This document shows, in pieces, positions 33,101-45,904 of a DNA stretch of 64,000 nucleotides. A model generated the notes under the pieces. The model saw nothing but the letters and a program-made list of their open reading frames with translations, did no database searches and was not told the DNA's origin. A program made the translations under genes and the position numbers. Positions within the stretch are counted from its first letter, which is position 1; each line of letters starts with the position of its first letter. Location: the NCBI GenBank assembly GCA_963971305.1, contig OZ020306.1, forward strand, positions 41,499,512 to 41,563,511, read 5' to 3'. The stretch comes from Arcuatula senhousia (taxonomy: Eukaryota > Mollusca > Bivalvia > Mytilida > Mytilidae).

Positions 33101-36100
33101 TCAATATCCTTACCATTTTTCGGTTTGTAAGAAATCCGGGTCCAAAAAGAGTGTAAATTAAGCCTAAGGGTATGGGTTCTCCCCCCTGTGGAAAAATCCC
33201 CACGCTACCAGGCCCATTGGGACTGGGCTGATTTTGAAGGAGGGTCCATGGGGTCCACAACCTATATGGTCAATATCCTTACCATTTTTCGGTTTGTAAG
33301 AAATCCGGGTCCAAAAAGAGTGTAAATTAAGCCTAAGGGTATGGGTTCTCCCCACCTGTGGGAAAATCCCCACGCTTCCAGGCCCATTGGGATTGGGCTG
33401 CTTTTGAAGGAGGTTCCATGGGGTCCACAACCTATATGGTCAATATCCTTACCATTTTTCGGTTTGTAAGAAATCCGGGTCCAAAAAGAGTGTAAATTAA
33501 GCCTAAGGGTATGGGTTCTCCCCCCCTGTGGAAAAATCCCCACGCTACCAGGCCCATTGGGACTGGGCTGATTTTGAAGGCGGGTCCATGGGGTCCACAA
33601 CATATATGGTCAATATCCTTACCATTTTTCGGATTGTAAGAAATCCGGGTCCAAAAAGAGTGTAAATTAAGCCTAAGGGTATGGGTTCTTCCCCCCTGTG
33701 GAAAAATCCCCACGCTACCGGGTCCATTGGGACTGGGCTGATTTTGAAGGAAGGTCCATGGGGTCCACAACCTATATGGTCAATATCCTTACCATTTTTC
33801 GGTTTGTAAGAAATCCGGGTCCAAAAAGAGTGTAAATTAAGCCTAAGGGTATGGGTTCTCCCCCCCTGAGGAAAAATCCCCACGCTACCAGGCCCATTGG
33901 GACTGGGCTGATTTTGAAGGAGGGTCCATGGGGTCCACAACCTATATGGTCAATATCCTTACCATTTTTCGGTTTGTAAGAAATCCGGGTCCAAAAAGAG
34001 TGTAAATTAAGCCTAAGGGTATGGGTTCTCCCCCCTGTGGAAAAATCCCCACGCTACCAGGCCCATTGGGACTGGGCTGATTTTGAGAAGGGTCCATGGG
34101 GTCCACAACCTATATGGTCAATATCCTTACCATTTTTTGGTTTGTAAGAAATCCGGGTCCAAAAAGAGTGTAAATTAAGCCTAAGGGTATGGGTTCTCCC
34201 CCCTGTGGAAAAATCCCCACGCTACCAGGCCCATTGGGACTGGGCTGATTTTGAAGGAAGTTACATGGGGTCTACAACCTATATGGTCAATATCCTTACC
34301 ATTTTTCGGTTTGTAAGAAATCCGGGTCCAAAAAGAGTGTAAATTTAGCCTAAGGGTATGGGTTCTCCCCCCTGTGGAAAAATCCCCACGCTACCAGGCC
34401 CATTGGGACTGGGCTGATTTTGAAGGAGGGTCCATGGGGTCCACAACTTATATGGTCAATATCCTTACCATTTTTCGGTTTGTAAGGAATCCGGGTCCAA
34501 AAAGAGTGTAAATTAAGCCTAAGGGTATGGGTTCTCCCCCCCTGTGGAAAAATCCCCACGCTACCAGGCCCATTGGGACTGGGCTGATTTTTAAGGAGGG
34601 TCCATGGGGTCCACAACCTATATGGTCAATATCCTTACCATTTTTCGGTTTGTAAGAAATCCGGGTCCAAAAAGAGTGTAAATTAAGCCTAAGGGTATGG
34701 GTTCTCCCCCCTGTGGAAAAATCCCCACGCTACCAGGCCCATTGGGACTGGGCTGATTTTGAAGGAGGGTCCATGGGGTCCACAACCTATATGGTCAATA
34801 TCCTTACCATTTTTCGGTTTGTAAGAAATCCGGGTCCAAAAAGAGTGTAAATTAAGCCTAAGGGTATGGGTTCTCCCCACCTGTGGGAAAATCCCCACGC
34901 TTCCAGGCCCATTGGGATTGGGCTGCTTTTGAAGGAGGTTCCATGGGGTCCACAACCTATATGGTCAATATCCTTACCATTTTTCGGTTTGTAAGAAATC
35001 CGGGTCCAAAAAGAGTGTAAATTAAGCCTAAGGGTATGGGTTCTCCCCCCCTGTGGAAAAATCCCCACGCTACCAGGCCCATTGGGACTGGGCTGATTTT
35101 GAAGGAGGGTCCATGGGGTCCACAACATATATGGTCAATATCCTTACCATTTTTCGGATTGTAAGAAATCCGGGTCCAAAAAGAGTGTAAATTAAGCCTA
35201 AGGGTATGGGTTCTTCCCCCCTGTGGAAAAATCCCCACGCTACCAGGCCCATTGGGACTGGGCTGATTTTGAAGGAAGGTCCATGGGGTCCACAACCTAT
35301 ATGGTCAATATCCTTACCATTTTTCGGTTTGTAAGAAATCCGGGTCCAAAAAGAGTGTAAATTAAGCCTAAGGGTATGGGTTCTCCCCACCTGTGGGAAA
35401 ATCCCCACGCTTCCAGGCCCATTGGGATTGGGCTGCTTTTGAAGGAGGTTCCATGGGGTCCACAACCTATATGGTCAATATCCTTACCATTTTTCGGTTT
35501 GTAAGAAATCCGGGTCCAAAAAGAGTGTAAATTAAGCCTAAGGGTATGGGTTCTCCCCCCCCTGTGGAAAAATCCCCACGCTACCAGGCCCATTGGGACT
35601 GGGCTGATTTTGAAGGAGGGTCCATGGGGTCCACAACATATATGGTCAATATCCTTACCATTTTTCGGATTGTAAGAAATCCGGGTCCAAAAAGAGTGTA
35701 AATTAAGCCTAAGGGTATGGGTTCTTCCCCCCTGTGGAAAAATCCCCACGCTACCAGGCCCATTGGGACTGGGCTGATTTTGAAGGAAGGTCCATGGGGT
35801 CCACAACCTATATGGTCAATATCCTTACCATTTTTCGGTTTGTAAGAAATCCGGGTCCAAAAAGAGTGTAAATTAAGCCTAAGGGTATGGGTTCTCCCCA
35901 CCTGTGGGAAAATCCCCACGCTTCCAGGCCCATTGGGATTGGGCTGCTTTTGAAGGAGGTTCCATGGGGTCCACAACCTATATGGTCAATATCCTTACCA
36001 TTTTTCGGTTTGTAAGAAATCCGGGTCCAAAAAGAGTGTAAATTAAGCCTAAGGGTATGGGTTCTCCCCCACTGTGGAAAAATCCCCACGCTACCAGGCC

Positions 36101-39100
36101 CATTGGGACTGGGCTGATTTTGAAGGAGGGTCCATGGGGTCCACAACATATATGGTCAATATCCTTACCATTTTTCGGATTGTAAGAAATCCGGGTCCAA
36201 AAAGAGTGTAAATTAAGCCTAAGGGTATGGGTTCTTCCCCCCTGTGGAAAAATCCCCACGCTACCAGGCCCATTGGGACTGGGCTGATTTTGAAGGAGGG
36301 TCCATGGGGTCCACAACATATATGGTCAATATCCTTACCATTTTTCGGATTGTAAGAAATCCGGGTCCAAAAAGAGTGTAAATTAAGCCTAAGGGTATGG
36401 GTTCTTCCCCCCTGTGGAAAAATCCCCACGCTACCAGGCCCATTGGGACTGGGCTGATTTTGAAGGAAGGTCCATGGGGTCCACAACCTATATGGTCAAT
36501 ATCCTTACCATTTTTCGGTTTGTAAGAAATCCGGGTCCAAAAAGAGTGTAAATTAAGCCTAAGGGTATGGGTTCTCCCCCCCTGAGGAAAAATCCCCACG
36601 CTACCAGGCCCATTGGGACTGGGCTGATTTTGAAGGAGGGTCCATGGGGTCCACAACCTATATGGTCAATATCCTTACCATTTTTCGGTTTGTAAGAAAT
36701 CCGGGTCCAAAAAGAGTGTAAATTAAGCCTAAGGGTATGGGTTCTCCCCCCTGTGGAAAAATCCCCACGCTACCAGGCCCATAGGGACTGGGCTGATTTT
36801 GAGAAGGGTCCATGGGGTCCACAACCTATATGGTCAATATCCTTACAATTTTTCGGTTTGTAAGAAATCCGGGTCCAAAAAGAGTGTAAATTAAGCCTAA
36901 GGGTATGGGTTCTCCCCCCTGTGGAAAAATCCCCACGCTACCAGGCCCATTGGGACTGGGCTGATTTTGAAGGAGGGTCCATGGGGTCCACAACCTATAT
37001 GGTCAATATCCTTACTATTTTTTGGTTTCTAAGAAATCCGGGTCCAAAAAGAGTGTAAATTAAGCCTAAGGGTATGGGTTTCCCCCCTGTCGAAAAATCC
37101 CCACGCTACCAGGCCCATTGGGACTGGGCTGATTTTGAAGGAAGGTCCATGGGGTCAACAACCTATATGGTCAATATCCTTACCATTTTTCGGTTTGTAA
37201 GAAATCCGGGTCCAAAAAGAGTGTAAATTAAGCCTAAGGGTATGGGTTCTCCCCCCTGTGGAAAAATCCCCACGCTACCAGGCCCATTGGGACTGGGCTG
37301 ATTTTGAAGGAGGGTCCATGGGTTCCACAACCTATATGGTCAATATCCTTACCATTTTTCGGTTTGTAAGAAATCCGGGTCCAAAAAGAGTGTAAATTAA
37401 GCCTAAGGGTATGGGTTCTCCCCCCCTGTGGAAAAATCGCCACGCTACCAGGCCCATTGGGACTGGGCTGATTTTGAAGGAAGGTCCATGGGGTCCACAA
37501 CCTATATGGTCAATATCCTTACCATTTTTCGGTTTGTAAGAAATCCGGGTCCAAAAAGAGTGTGAATTAAGCCTAAGGGTATGGGTTCTCCCCCTGTGGA
37601 AAAATCCCCACGCTACCAGGCCCATTGGGACTGGGCTGATTTTGAAGGAGGGTCCATGGGGTCCACAACCTATATGGTCATTATCCTTACCATTTTTTGG
37701 TTTGTAAGAAATCCGGGTCCAAAAAGAGTGTAAATTAAGCCTAACGGTATAGGTTCTCCCCCCCTGTGGAAAAATCCCCACGCTACCAGGCCCATTGGGA
37801 CTGGGCTGATTTTGAAGGAAGGTCCATGGGGTCCACAACCTATATGGTCAATATCCTTACCATTTTTTGGTTTGTAAGAAATCCGGGCCCAAAAAGAGTG
37901 TAAATTAAGCCTAAGGGTATGGGTTCTTCCCCCCCTGTGGAAAAATCCCCACGCTACCAGGCCCGTTGGGACTGGGCTGATTTTGAAGGAGGGTCCATGG
38001 GGTCCACAACCTATATGGTCAATATCCTTACCATTTTTCGGTTTGTAAGAAATCCGGGTCCAAAAAGAGTGTAAATTAAGCCTAAGGGTATGGGTTCTCC
38101 CCCCCCCCCCCTGTGGAAAAATCGCCACGCTACCAGGCCCATTGGGACTGGGCTGATTTTGAAGGATGGTCCATGGGGTCCACAACCTATATGGTCAATA
38201 TCCTTACCATTTTTCGGTTTGTAAGAAATCCGGGTCCAAAAAGAGTGTAAATTAAGCCTAAGGGTATGGGTTCTCCCCCCCCTGTGGAATTATCCCCACG
38301 CTACCAGGCCCATTGGGACTGGGCTGATTTTGAAGGAGGGTCCATGGGGTCCATAACCTATATGGTCAATATCCTTACCATTTTTTGGTTTGTAAGAAAT
38401 CCGGGTCCAAAAAGAGTGTAAATTAAGCCTAAGGGTATGGGTTCTCCCCCCTGTGGAAAAATCCCCACGCTACCAGGCCCATTGGGACTGGGCTGATTTT
38501 GAAGGAAGTTCCATGGGGTCTACAACCTATATGGTCAATATCCTTACCATTTTTCGGTTTGTAAGAAATCCGGGTCCAAAAAGAGTGTAAATTTAGCCTA
38601 AGGGTATGGGTTCTCCCCCCTGTGGAAAAATCCCCACGCTACCAGGCCCATTGGGACTGGGCTGATTTTGAAGGAGGGTCCATGGGGTCCACAACCTATA
38701 TGGTCAATATCCTTACCATTTTTCGGTTTGTAAGGAATCCGGGTCCAAAAAGAGTGTAAATTAAGCCTAAGGGTATGGGTTCTCCCCCCCCTGTGGAAAA
38801 ATCCCCACGCTACCAGGCCCATTGGGACTGGGCTGATTTTTAAGGAGGGTCCATGGGGTCCACAACCTATATGGTCAATATCCTTACCATTTTTCGGTTT
38901 GTAAGAAATCCGGGTCCAAAAAGAGTGTAAATTAAGCCTAAGGGTATGGGTTCTCCCCCCTGTGGAAAAATCCCAACGCTACCAGGCCCATTGGGACTGG
39001 GCTGATTTTGAAGGAGGGTCCATGGGGTCCACAACCTATATGGTCAATATCCTTACCATTTTTCGGTTTGTAAGAAATCCGGGTCCAAAAAGAGTGTAAA

Positions 39101-42100
39101 TTAAGCCTAAGGGTATGGGTTCTCCCCACCTGTGGGAAAATCCCCACGCTTCCAGGCCCATTGGGATTGGGCTGCTTTTGAAGGATGTTCCATGGGGTCC
39201 ACAACCTATATGGTCAATATCCTTACCATTTTTCGGTTTGTAAGAAATCCGGGTCCAAAAAGAGTGTAAATTAAGCCTAAGGGTATGGGTTCTCCCCCCC
39301 CCTGTGGAAAAATCCCCACGCTACCAGGCCCATTGGGACTGGGCTGATTTTGAAGGAGGGTCCATGGGGTCCACAACATATATGGTCAATATCCTTACCA
39401 TTTTTCGGATTGTAAGAAATCCGGGTCCAAAAAGAGTGTAAATTAAGCCTAAGGGTATGGGTTCTTCCCCCCTGTGGAAAAATCCCCACGCTACCAGGCC
39501 CATTGGGACTGGGCTGATTTTGAAGGAAGGTCCATGGGGTCCACAACCTATATGGTCAATATCCTTACCATTTTTCGGTTTGTAAGAAATCCGGGTCCAA
39601 AAAGAGTGTAAATTAAGCCTAAGGGTATGGGTTCTCCCCCCCCTGTGGAAATATCCCCACGCTACCAGGCCCATTGGGACTGGGCTGATTTTGAAGAAGG
39701 GTCCATGGGGTCCACAACCTATATGGTCAATATCCTTACCATTTTTCGGTTTGTAAGAAATCCGGGTCCAAAAAGAGTGTAAATTAAGCCTAAGGGTATG
39801 GGTTCTCCCCCCTGTGGAAAAATCCCCACGCTACCAGGCCCATTGGGACTGGGCTGATTTTGAGAAGGGTCCATGGGGTCCACAACCTATATGGTCAATA
39901 TCCTTACAATTTTTCGGTTTGTAAGAAATCCGGGTCCAAAAAGAGTGTAAATTAAGCCTAAGGGTATGGGTTCTCCCCCCTGTGGAAAAATCCCCACGCT
40001 ACCAGGCCCATTGGGACTGGGCTGATTTTGAAGGAGGGTCCATGGGGTCCACAACCTATATGGTCAATATCCTTACTATTTTTTGGTTTGTAAGAAATCC
40101 GGGTCCAAAAAGAGTGTAAATTAAGCCTAAGGGTATGGGTTTCCCCCCTGTCGAAAAATCCCCACGCTACCAGGCCCATTGGGACTGGGCTGATTTTGAA
40201 GGAGGGTCCATGGGGTCAACAACCTATATGGTCAATATCCTTACCATTTTTCTGTTTGTAAGAAATCCGGGTCCAAAAAGAGTGTAAATTAAGCCTAAGG
40301 GTATGGGTTCTGCCCCCCCTGTGGAAAAATCCCCACGCTACCAGGCCCATTGGGACTGGGCTGATTTTGAAGAAGGGTCCATGGGGTCCACAACCTATAT
40401 GGTCAATATCCTTACCATTTTTCGGTTTGTAAGAAATCCGGGTCCAAAAAGAGTGTAAATTAAGCCTAAGGGTATGGGTTCTCCCCCCTGTGGAAAAATC
40501 CCCACGCTACCAGGCCCATTGGGACTGGGCTGATTTTGAGAAGGGTCCATGGGGTCCACAACCTATATGGTCAATATCCTTACAATTTTTCGGTTTGTAA
40601 GAAATCCGGGTCCAAAAAGAGTGTAAATTAAGCCTAAGGGTATGGGTTCTCCCCCCTGTGGAAAAATCCCCACGCTACCAGGCCCATTGGGACTGGGCTG
40701 ATTTTGAAGGAGGGTCCATGGGGTCCACAACCTATATGGTCAATATCCTTACTATTTTTTGGTTTGTAAGAAATCCGGGTCCAAAAAGAGTGTAAATTAA
40801 GCCTAAGGGTATGGGTTTCCCCCCCTGTCGAAAAATCCCCACGCTACCAGGCCCATTGGGACTGGGCTGATTTTGAAGGAGGGTCCATGGGGTCAACAAC
40901 CTATATGGTCAATATCCTTACCATTTTTCGGTTTGTAAGAAATCCGGGTCCAAAAAGAGTGTAAATTAAGCCTAAGGGTATGGGTTCTGCCCCCCCTGTG
41001 GAAAAATCCCCACGCTACCAGGCCCATTGGGACTGGGCTGATTTTGAAGGAGGGTCCATGGGGTCCACAACCTATATGGTCAATATCCTTACCATTTTTC
41101 GGTTTGTAAGAAATCCGGGTCCAAAAAGAGTGTAAATTAAGCCTAAGGGTATGGGTTCTCCCCCCCTGTGGAAAAATCCCCACGCTACCAGGCCCATTGG
41201 GACTGGGCTGATTTTGAAGGAAGGTCCATGGGGTCCACAACCTATATGGTCAATATCCTTACCATTTTTCGGTTTGTAAGAAATCCGGGTCCAAAAAGAG
41301 TGTAAATTAAGCCTAAGGGTATGGGTTCTCCCCCCTGTGGAAAAATCCCCACGCTACCAGGCCCATTGGGACTGGGCTGATTTTGAAGGAGGGTCCATGG
41401 GGTCCACAACCTATATGGTCATTATCCTTACCATTTTTTGGTTTGTAAGAAATCCGGGTCCAAAAAGAGTGTAAATTAAGCCTAACGGTATAGGTTCTCC
41501 CCCCCTGTGGAAAAATCCCCACGCTACCAGGCCCATTGGGACTGGGCTGATTTTGAAGGAAGGTCCATGGGGTCCACAACCTATATGGTCAATATCCTTA
41601 CCATTTTTTGGTTTGTAAGAAATCCGGGTCCAAAAAGAGTGTAAATTAAGCCTAAGGGTATGGGTTCTCCCCCCCTGTGGAAAAATCGCCACGCTACCAG
41701 GCCCATTGGGACTGGGCTGATTTTGAAGGAGGGTCCATGGGGTCCACAACCTATATGGTCAATATCCTTACTATTTTTTGGTTTGTAAGAAATCCGGGTC
41801 CAAAAAGAGTGTAAATTAAGCCTAAGGGTATGGGTTTCCCCCCCTGTCCAAAAATCCCAACGCTACCAGGCCCATTGGGACTGGGCTGATTTTGAAGGAG
41901 GGTCCATGGGGTCAACAACCTATATGGTCAATATCCTTACCATTTTTCGGTTTGTAAGAAATCCGGGTCCAAAAAGAGTGTAAATTAAGCCTAAGGGTAT
42001 GGGTTCTCCCCCCCCCTGTGGAAAAATCCCCACGCTACCAGGCCCATTGGGACTGGGCTGATTTTGAAGGAGGGTCCATGGGGTCCACAACCTATATGGT

Positions 42101-43937
42101 CAATATCCTTACCATTTTTCGGTTTGTAAGAAATCCGGGTCCAAAAAGAGTGTAAATTAAGCCTAAGGGTATGGGTTCTCCCCCCCTGTGGAAAAATCCC
42201 CACGCTACCAGGCCCATTGGGACTGGGCTGATTTTGAAGGAAGGTCCATGGGGTCCACAACCTATATGGTCAATATCCTTACCATTTTTCGGTTTGTAAG
42301 AAATCCGGGTCCAAAAAGAGTGTAAATTAAGCCTAAGGGTATGGGTTCTCCCCCCTGTGGAAAAATCCCCACGCTACCAGGCCCATTGGGACTGGGCTGA
42401 TTTTGAAGGAGGTTCCATGGGGTCTATAACCTATATGGTCAATATCCTTACCATTTTTCGGTTTGTAAGAAATCCGGGTCCAAAAAGAGTGTAAATTAAG
42501 CCTAAGGGTATGGGTTCTCCCCCCCCCTGTGGAAAAATCCCCACGCTACCAGGCCCATTAAGACTGGGCTGATTTTGAAGGAGGGTCCATGGGGTCCACA
42601 ACCTATATGGTCAATATCCTTACCATTTTTTGGTTTCTAAGAAATCCGGGTCCAAAAAGAGTGTAAATTAAGCCTAAGGGTATGGGTTCTCCCCCCCTGT
42701 GGAAAAATCCCCACGCTACCGGGCCCATTGGGACTGGGCTGATTTTGAAGGAGGTTCCATGGGGTCTATAACCTATATGGTCAATATCCTTACCATTTTT
42801 CGGTTTGTAAGAAATCCGGGTCCAAAAAGAGTGTAAATTAAGCCTAAGGGTATGGGTTCTCCCCCCCCTGTGGAAAAATCCCCACGCTACCAGGCCCATT
42901 GGTACTGGGCTGATTTTGAAGGAGGGTCCATGGGGTCCACAACCTATATGGTCAATATCCTTACCATTTTTTGGTTTGTAAGAAATCCGGGTCCAAAAAG
43001 AGTGTAAATTGAGCCTAAGGGTATGGGTTCTTTCCCCTGTGGAAAAATCCCCACGCTACCAGACCCATTGGGACTGGGCTGATTTTGAAGGAGGGCCCAT
43101 GGGGTCCACAACCTATATAGTCAATATCCTTACCATTTTTCGGTTTGTAAGAAATCCGGGTCCAAAAAGAGTGTAAATTAAGCCTAAGGGTATGGGTTCT
43201 CCCCCCTGTGGAAAAATCCCCACGCTACCAGGCCCATTGGGACTGGGCTGATTTTGAAGGAGGGTCCATGGGGTCCACAACCTATATGGTCAATATCCTT
43301 ACCATTTTTCGGTTTGTAAGAAATCCGGGTCCAAAAAGAGTGTAAATTAAGGCTAAGGGTATGGGTTCTCCCCTCCCTGTGGAAAAATCCCCACGCTACC
43401 AGGCCCATTGGGACTGGGCTGATTTTGAAGGAGGGTCCATGGGGTCCACAACCTATATGGTCAATATCCTTACCATTTTTCGGTTTGTAAGAAATCCGGG
43501 TCCAAAAAGAGTGTAAATTAAGCCTAAGGGTATAGGTTCTCCCCCCCCTGTGGAAAAATCCCCACGCTACCAGGCCCATTGGGACTGGGCTGATTTTGAA
43601 GGAGGGTCCATAGGGTCCACAACCTATATGGTCAATATCCTTACCATTTTTCGGTTTGTAAGAAATCCAGGTCCAAAAAGAGTGTAAATTAAGCCTAAGG
43701 GTATGGGTTCTCCCCCCTATGGAAAAATCCCCACGCTACCAGGCCCATTGGGACTGGGCTGATTTTGAAGGAGGATCCATGGGGTCCACAACCTATATGG
43801 TCAATATCATTACCATTTTTCGGTTTGTAAGAAATCCGGGTCCAAAAAGAGTGTAAATCAAGCCTAAGGGTATGGGTTCTCCCCCCCCTGTGGAAAAATC
43901 CCCACGCTACCAGGCCCATTGGGACTGGGCTGATTTT
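30118..43937. repeat. Satellite DNA: about 81 tandem copies of a 170-bp monomer
   Basis: Units start at CTGTGGAAAAATCCCCACGC, for example at 30118, 30288, 30458 and finally 43888; the average period is 170.0. Copies are very similar. Most length variation sits in one C tract (about 5 to 12 C) before the CTGTGG. Each unit has a CCATGG site and is more GC-rich than its flanks. Variant units recur at fixed offsets (see findings). The minus strand has open frames of up to about 170 codons because two of its three frames are nearly stop-free, but these are by-products of the repeat. The array ends abruptly inside a unit at 43937. Confidence 0.97.
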
Positions 43938-44244
43938 CAATTAAGTATGTAATCATAATCAACAATCATCAGAAGTGAGTCGATCTTATATAATATTAAC
44001 TAGTTTAATCAAGATCAAAAGAGCAATTAAAAGATCAAAAATAGGTCTAATTAGAAATATTTAATAAAAACCAGGAAAATTTGACACTTCTTTTATTCTG
44101 TTTTGTACCTTTCTATCACATACACCATTCTTGTCGTATTATCATTAATTCGTCAACATGTCACCAAAATCTCAAGAATGGTTGAAATGACAGACTCGCT
44201 TGAACCAGGCAGAACGTCAACATTGACTGGAGATGTGTTCATGA
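43938..44244. other. Right flank of the satellite
   Basis: AT-rich up to about 44150. An open frame from 44178 (MVEMTDSLEPGRTSTLTGDV) runs to 44372 and overlaps the next ORF in another frame. It may be the displaced N-terminal part of that ORF after a frameshift near 44245. Confidence 0.4.
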
Positions 44245-45117
44245 TCCTACACATCCTGGAAGACCAAACCGCTGATTGGACCTTATCCGCACGGCAAAGG
44301 CTCGTACCGGCTGGTAGTACAGTGGCGCTCTGGAAAAGTGAACCAGACGAATGGTGGGATGACACGTGGTAAAAGACGACACACATCCAAGGCTAGGGCG
44401 GAAACGAATAACCGTCGCCTGAAGGCTTTCTTAGACAAGAAACGGCAGCATAAAGAGACAGGAGTCACCGCTCTACAACAGAACTTGGCGGAAGAACAGG
44501 AACAGACAACTGTGACCAATGATGAAGAGATGACTGAAACTCCAGTTAACTCTGACACTGGTACAGATGATTCTGACACCGCTTCAACAGCAAGTGATGG
44601 TTCAGAAGAGGACAGTCCGTCAGAACTAGTCACTAAGAAAGAACAGCCTGACACTCAGACGTCGGCCGTACCAATGCCTAAAGACACCGCTGGAAAAACT
44701 GAGGACAACCCCGGTGAAGCCAGAATGGAAGTTCAACATAATGAAACGTCTGGGTATACACCAGTAAAGAGAAAGAAGAGAAGACAAATAACCAGAATAC
44801 GAAAAGTTACACTCGATATGCCACAAAACACCTACATTTTTGAAGAGAAAGACAATGAGAGTTTTGTGCTAGTAAACGCCATCAACCTGAAACCGTACAA
44901 AGAAATACAGAAAAAAGATCAAGGAGAACTTTACAGCATGGTCAAACGTAGCCATGACCATTGGTTTGACATAAGGTGCAGAACCAACTTTGTTTACACC
45001 AAACAAAGAGAGCAAGATGTTTTGAACATAGCAAAGGAACACCACTTGCAACTAGATGAAGTTGAGCAAACACCAATGACATTTGGAAGACTAAGCACAG
45101 ATCTACATCAATGGTGA
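44245..45117 (+). CDS. Basic, low-complexity protein, probably ORF1 of a bivalve retroelement
   Basis: The frame is open from 44245, after a TGA at 44242, to the TGA at 45115. The first in-frame ATG is at 44359 (MTRGKRRHTSKARAE); reading upstream gives YPHGKGSYRLVVQWRSGK, which looks coding, so the true start is upstream and lost. The N-terminal third is basic, the middle is acidic and Ser/Thr-rich, and a KRKKRRQITRIRK cluster is followed by a folded-looking C-terminal part (SMVKRSHDHWFDIRCRTNF). I recall similar basic segments in bivalve retroelement polyproteins, but assign no function. A NADAR-domain frame follows 147 bp downstream. Confidence 0.5.
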   Translation, partial: SYTSWKTKPLIGPYPHGKGSYRLVVQWRSGKVNQTNGGMTRGKRRHTSKARAETNNRRLKAFLDKKRQHKETGVTALQQNLAEEQEQTTVTNDEEMTETPVNSDTGTDDSDTASTASDGSEEDSPSELVTKKEQPDTQTSAVPMPKDTAGKTEDNPGEARMEVQHNETSGYTPVKRKKRRQITRIRKVTLDMPQNTYIFEEKDNESFVLVNAINLKPYKEIQKKDQGELYSMVKRSHDHWFDIRCRTNFVYTKQREQDVLNIAKEHHLQLDEVEQTPMTFGRLSTDLHQW

Positions 45118-45264
45118 AGACAGAAGACAAAAGACAGAAGTTTAACTTTTAATTAATAAAGGGCGAGATAAGCCCCAGTCCAAAACCCCTTAATTGTTTT
45201 TGTTAAGTAATTTAAAGCCCCCTACCCGAAAAACCTTAAGAAAAGAAAAAAAATCACATACACC

Positions 45265-45686
45265 ATGATCACCTACGTCAGAGGAGAAAATGATATTCTT
45301 TCCAACTTTTACTTAACTCCAATTGCATTTGATCGGGACATATTTAAGTCTGCTGAGCATCTGTACCAAAGCCGCAAAGCCATTTTTCATGAATTTTACG
45401 AACTTGACGACTGCATCAGACACGCACCACTGCTCTTGAAGCAAAGAAGATTTCAAGAGATATTCAAACCAACCAAACATGGGAAGAGGTGAAACCAATT
45501 GTCATGGCAGAAATTCTTAAACTTAAGTATACTCAATGTCCAGAATTTAGAGAGACACTGCACCAAACTGATGGATATATTGCCCACAATGTATCTGATA
45601 ATTTTTGGGGGACCGGACACAATGGTAGAGGTCAGAACGTCTTTGGGTTGTTGTTGGCGGGATTACGGAATGGTGTAACCAACTAG
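45265..45686 (+). pseudogene. NADAR (YbiA-like) domain protein, one frameshift
   Basis: NADAR proteins are small enzymes acting on ADP-ribose-type or riboflavin-pathway glycosidic bonds. The ATG at 45265 starts TYVRGENDILSNFYLTP, then FKSAEHLYQSRKA, the family's N-terminal signature. Near 45438 the frame shifts (one base lost, just after LLLK). The second frame continues WEEVKPIVMAEILKLKYTQ and finishes with NFWGTGHNGRGQNVFGLLL, the Gly-rich C-terminal signature. Length (about 140 residues) fits a complete domain. The neighbouring retroelement-like ORF suggests it travelled with a mobile element, but a host gene copy cannot be excluded. Confidence 0.8.
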
Positions 45687-45904
45687 ATACACAGATTTAT
45701 AAAAAATGGTCCTTTTAAGGACCACAACAGATTGCATTGTTATAATAAATGTATTTTGTAATAACGTTTGTCTGTAACCATGCATTATAATGCTATAGAG
45801 AATTAAGTATTTTATGTCCTTTCATAAACAATTTGTACTTTATGCTAACCCGGGTGCTTAGAACCAAGCCTGAAGTAGATGCCCATTTTTTTAAGCATGG
45901 TAAA

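Noticed and set aside
30118..43937. CRISPR array
   Set aside because: The repeat is a continuous 170-bp tandem unit with no distinct spacers, in a eukaryotic context with no cas genes.
30194..43940. Dozens of minus-strand open frames of 74-171 codons reading, for example, HSFWTRISYKPKNGK
   Set aside because: They are translations of the 170-bp satellite. The unit is not a multiple of three, so the frames cycle through all three phases, and C-tract length changes shift them at random.
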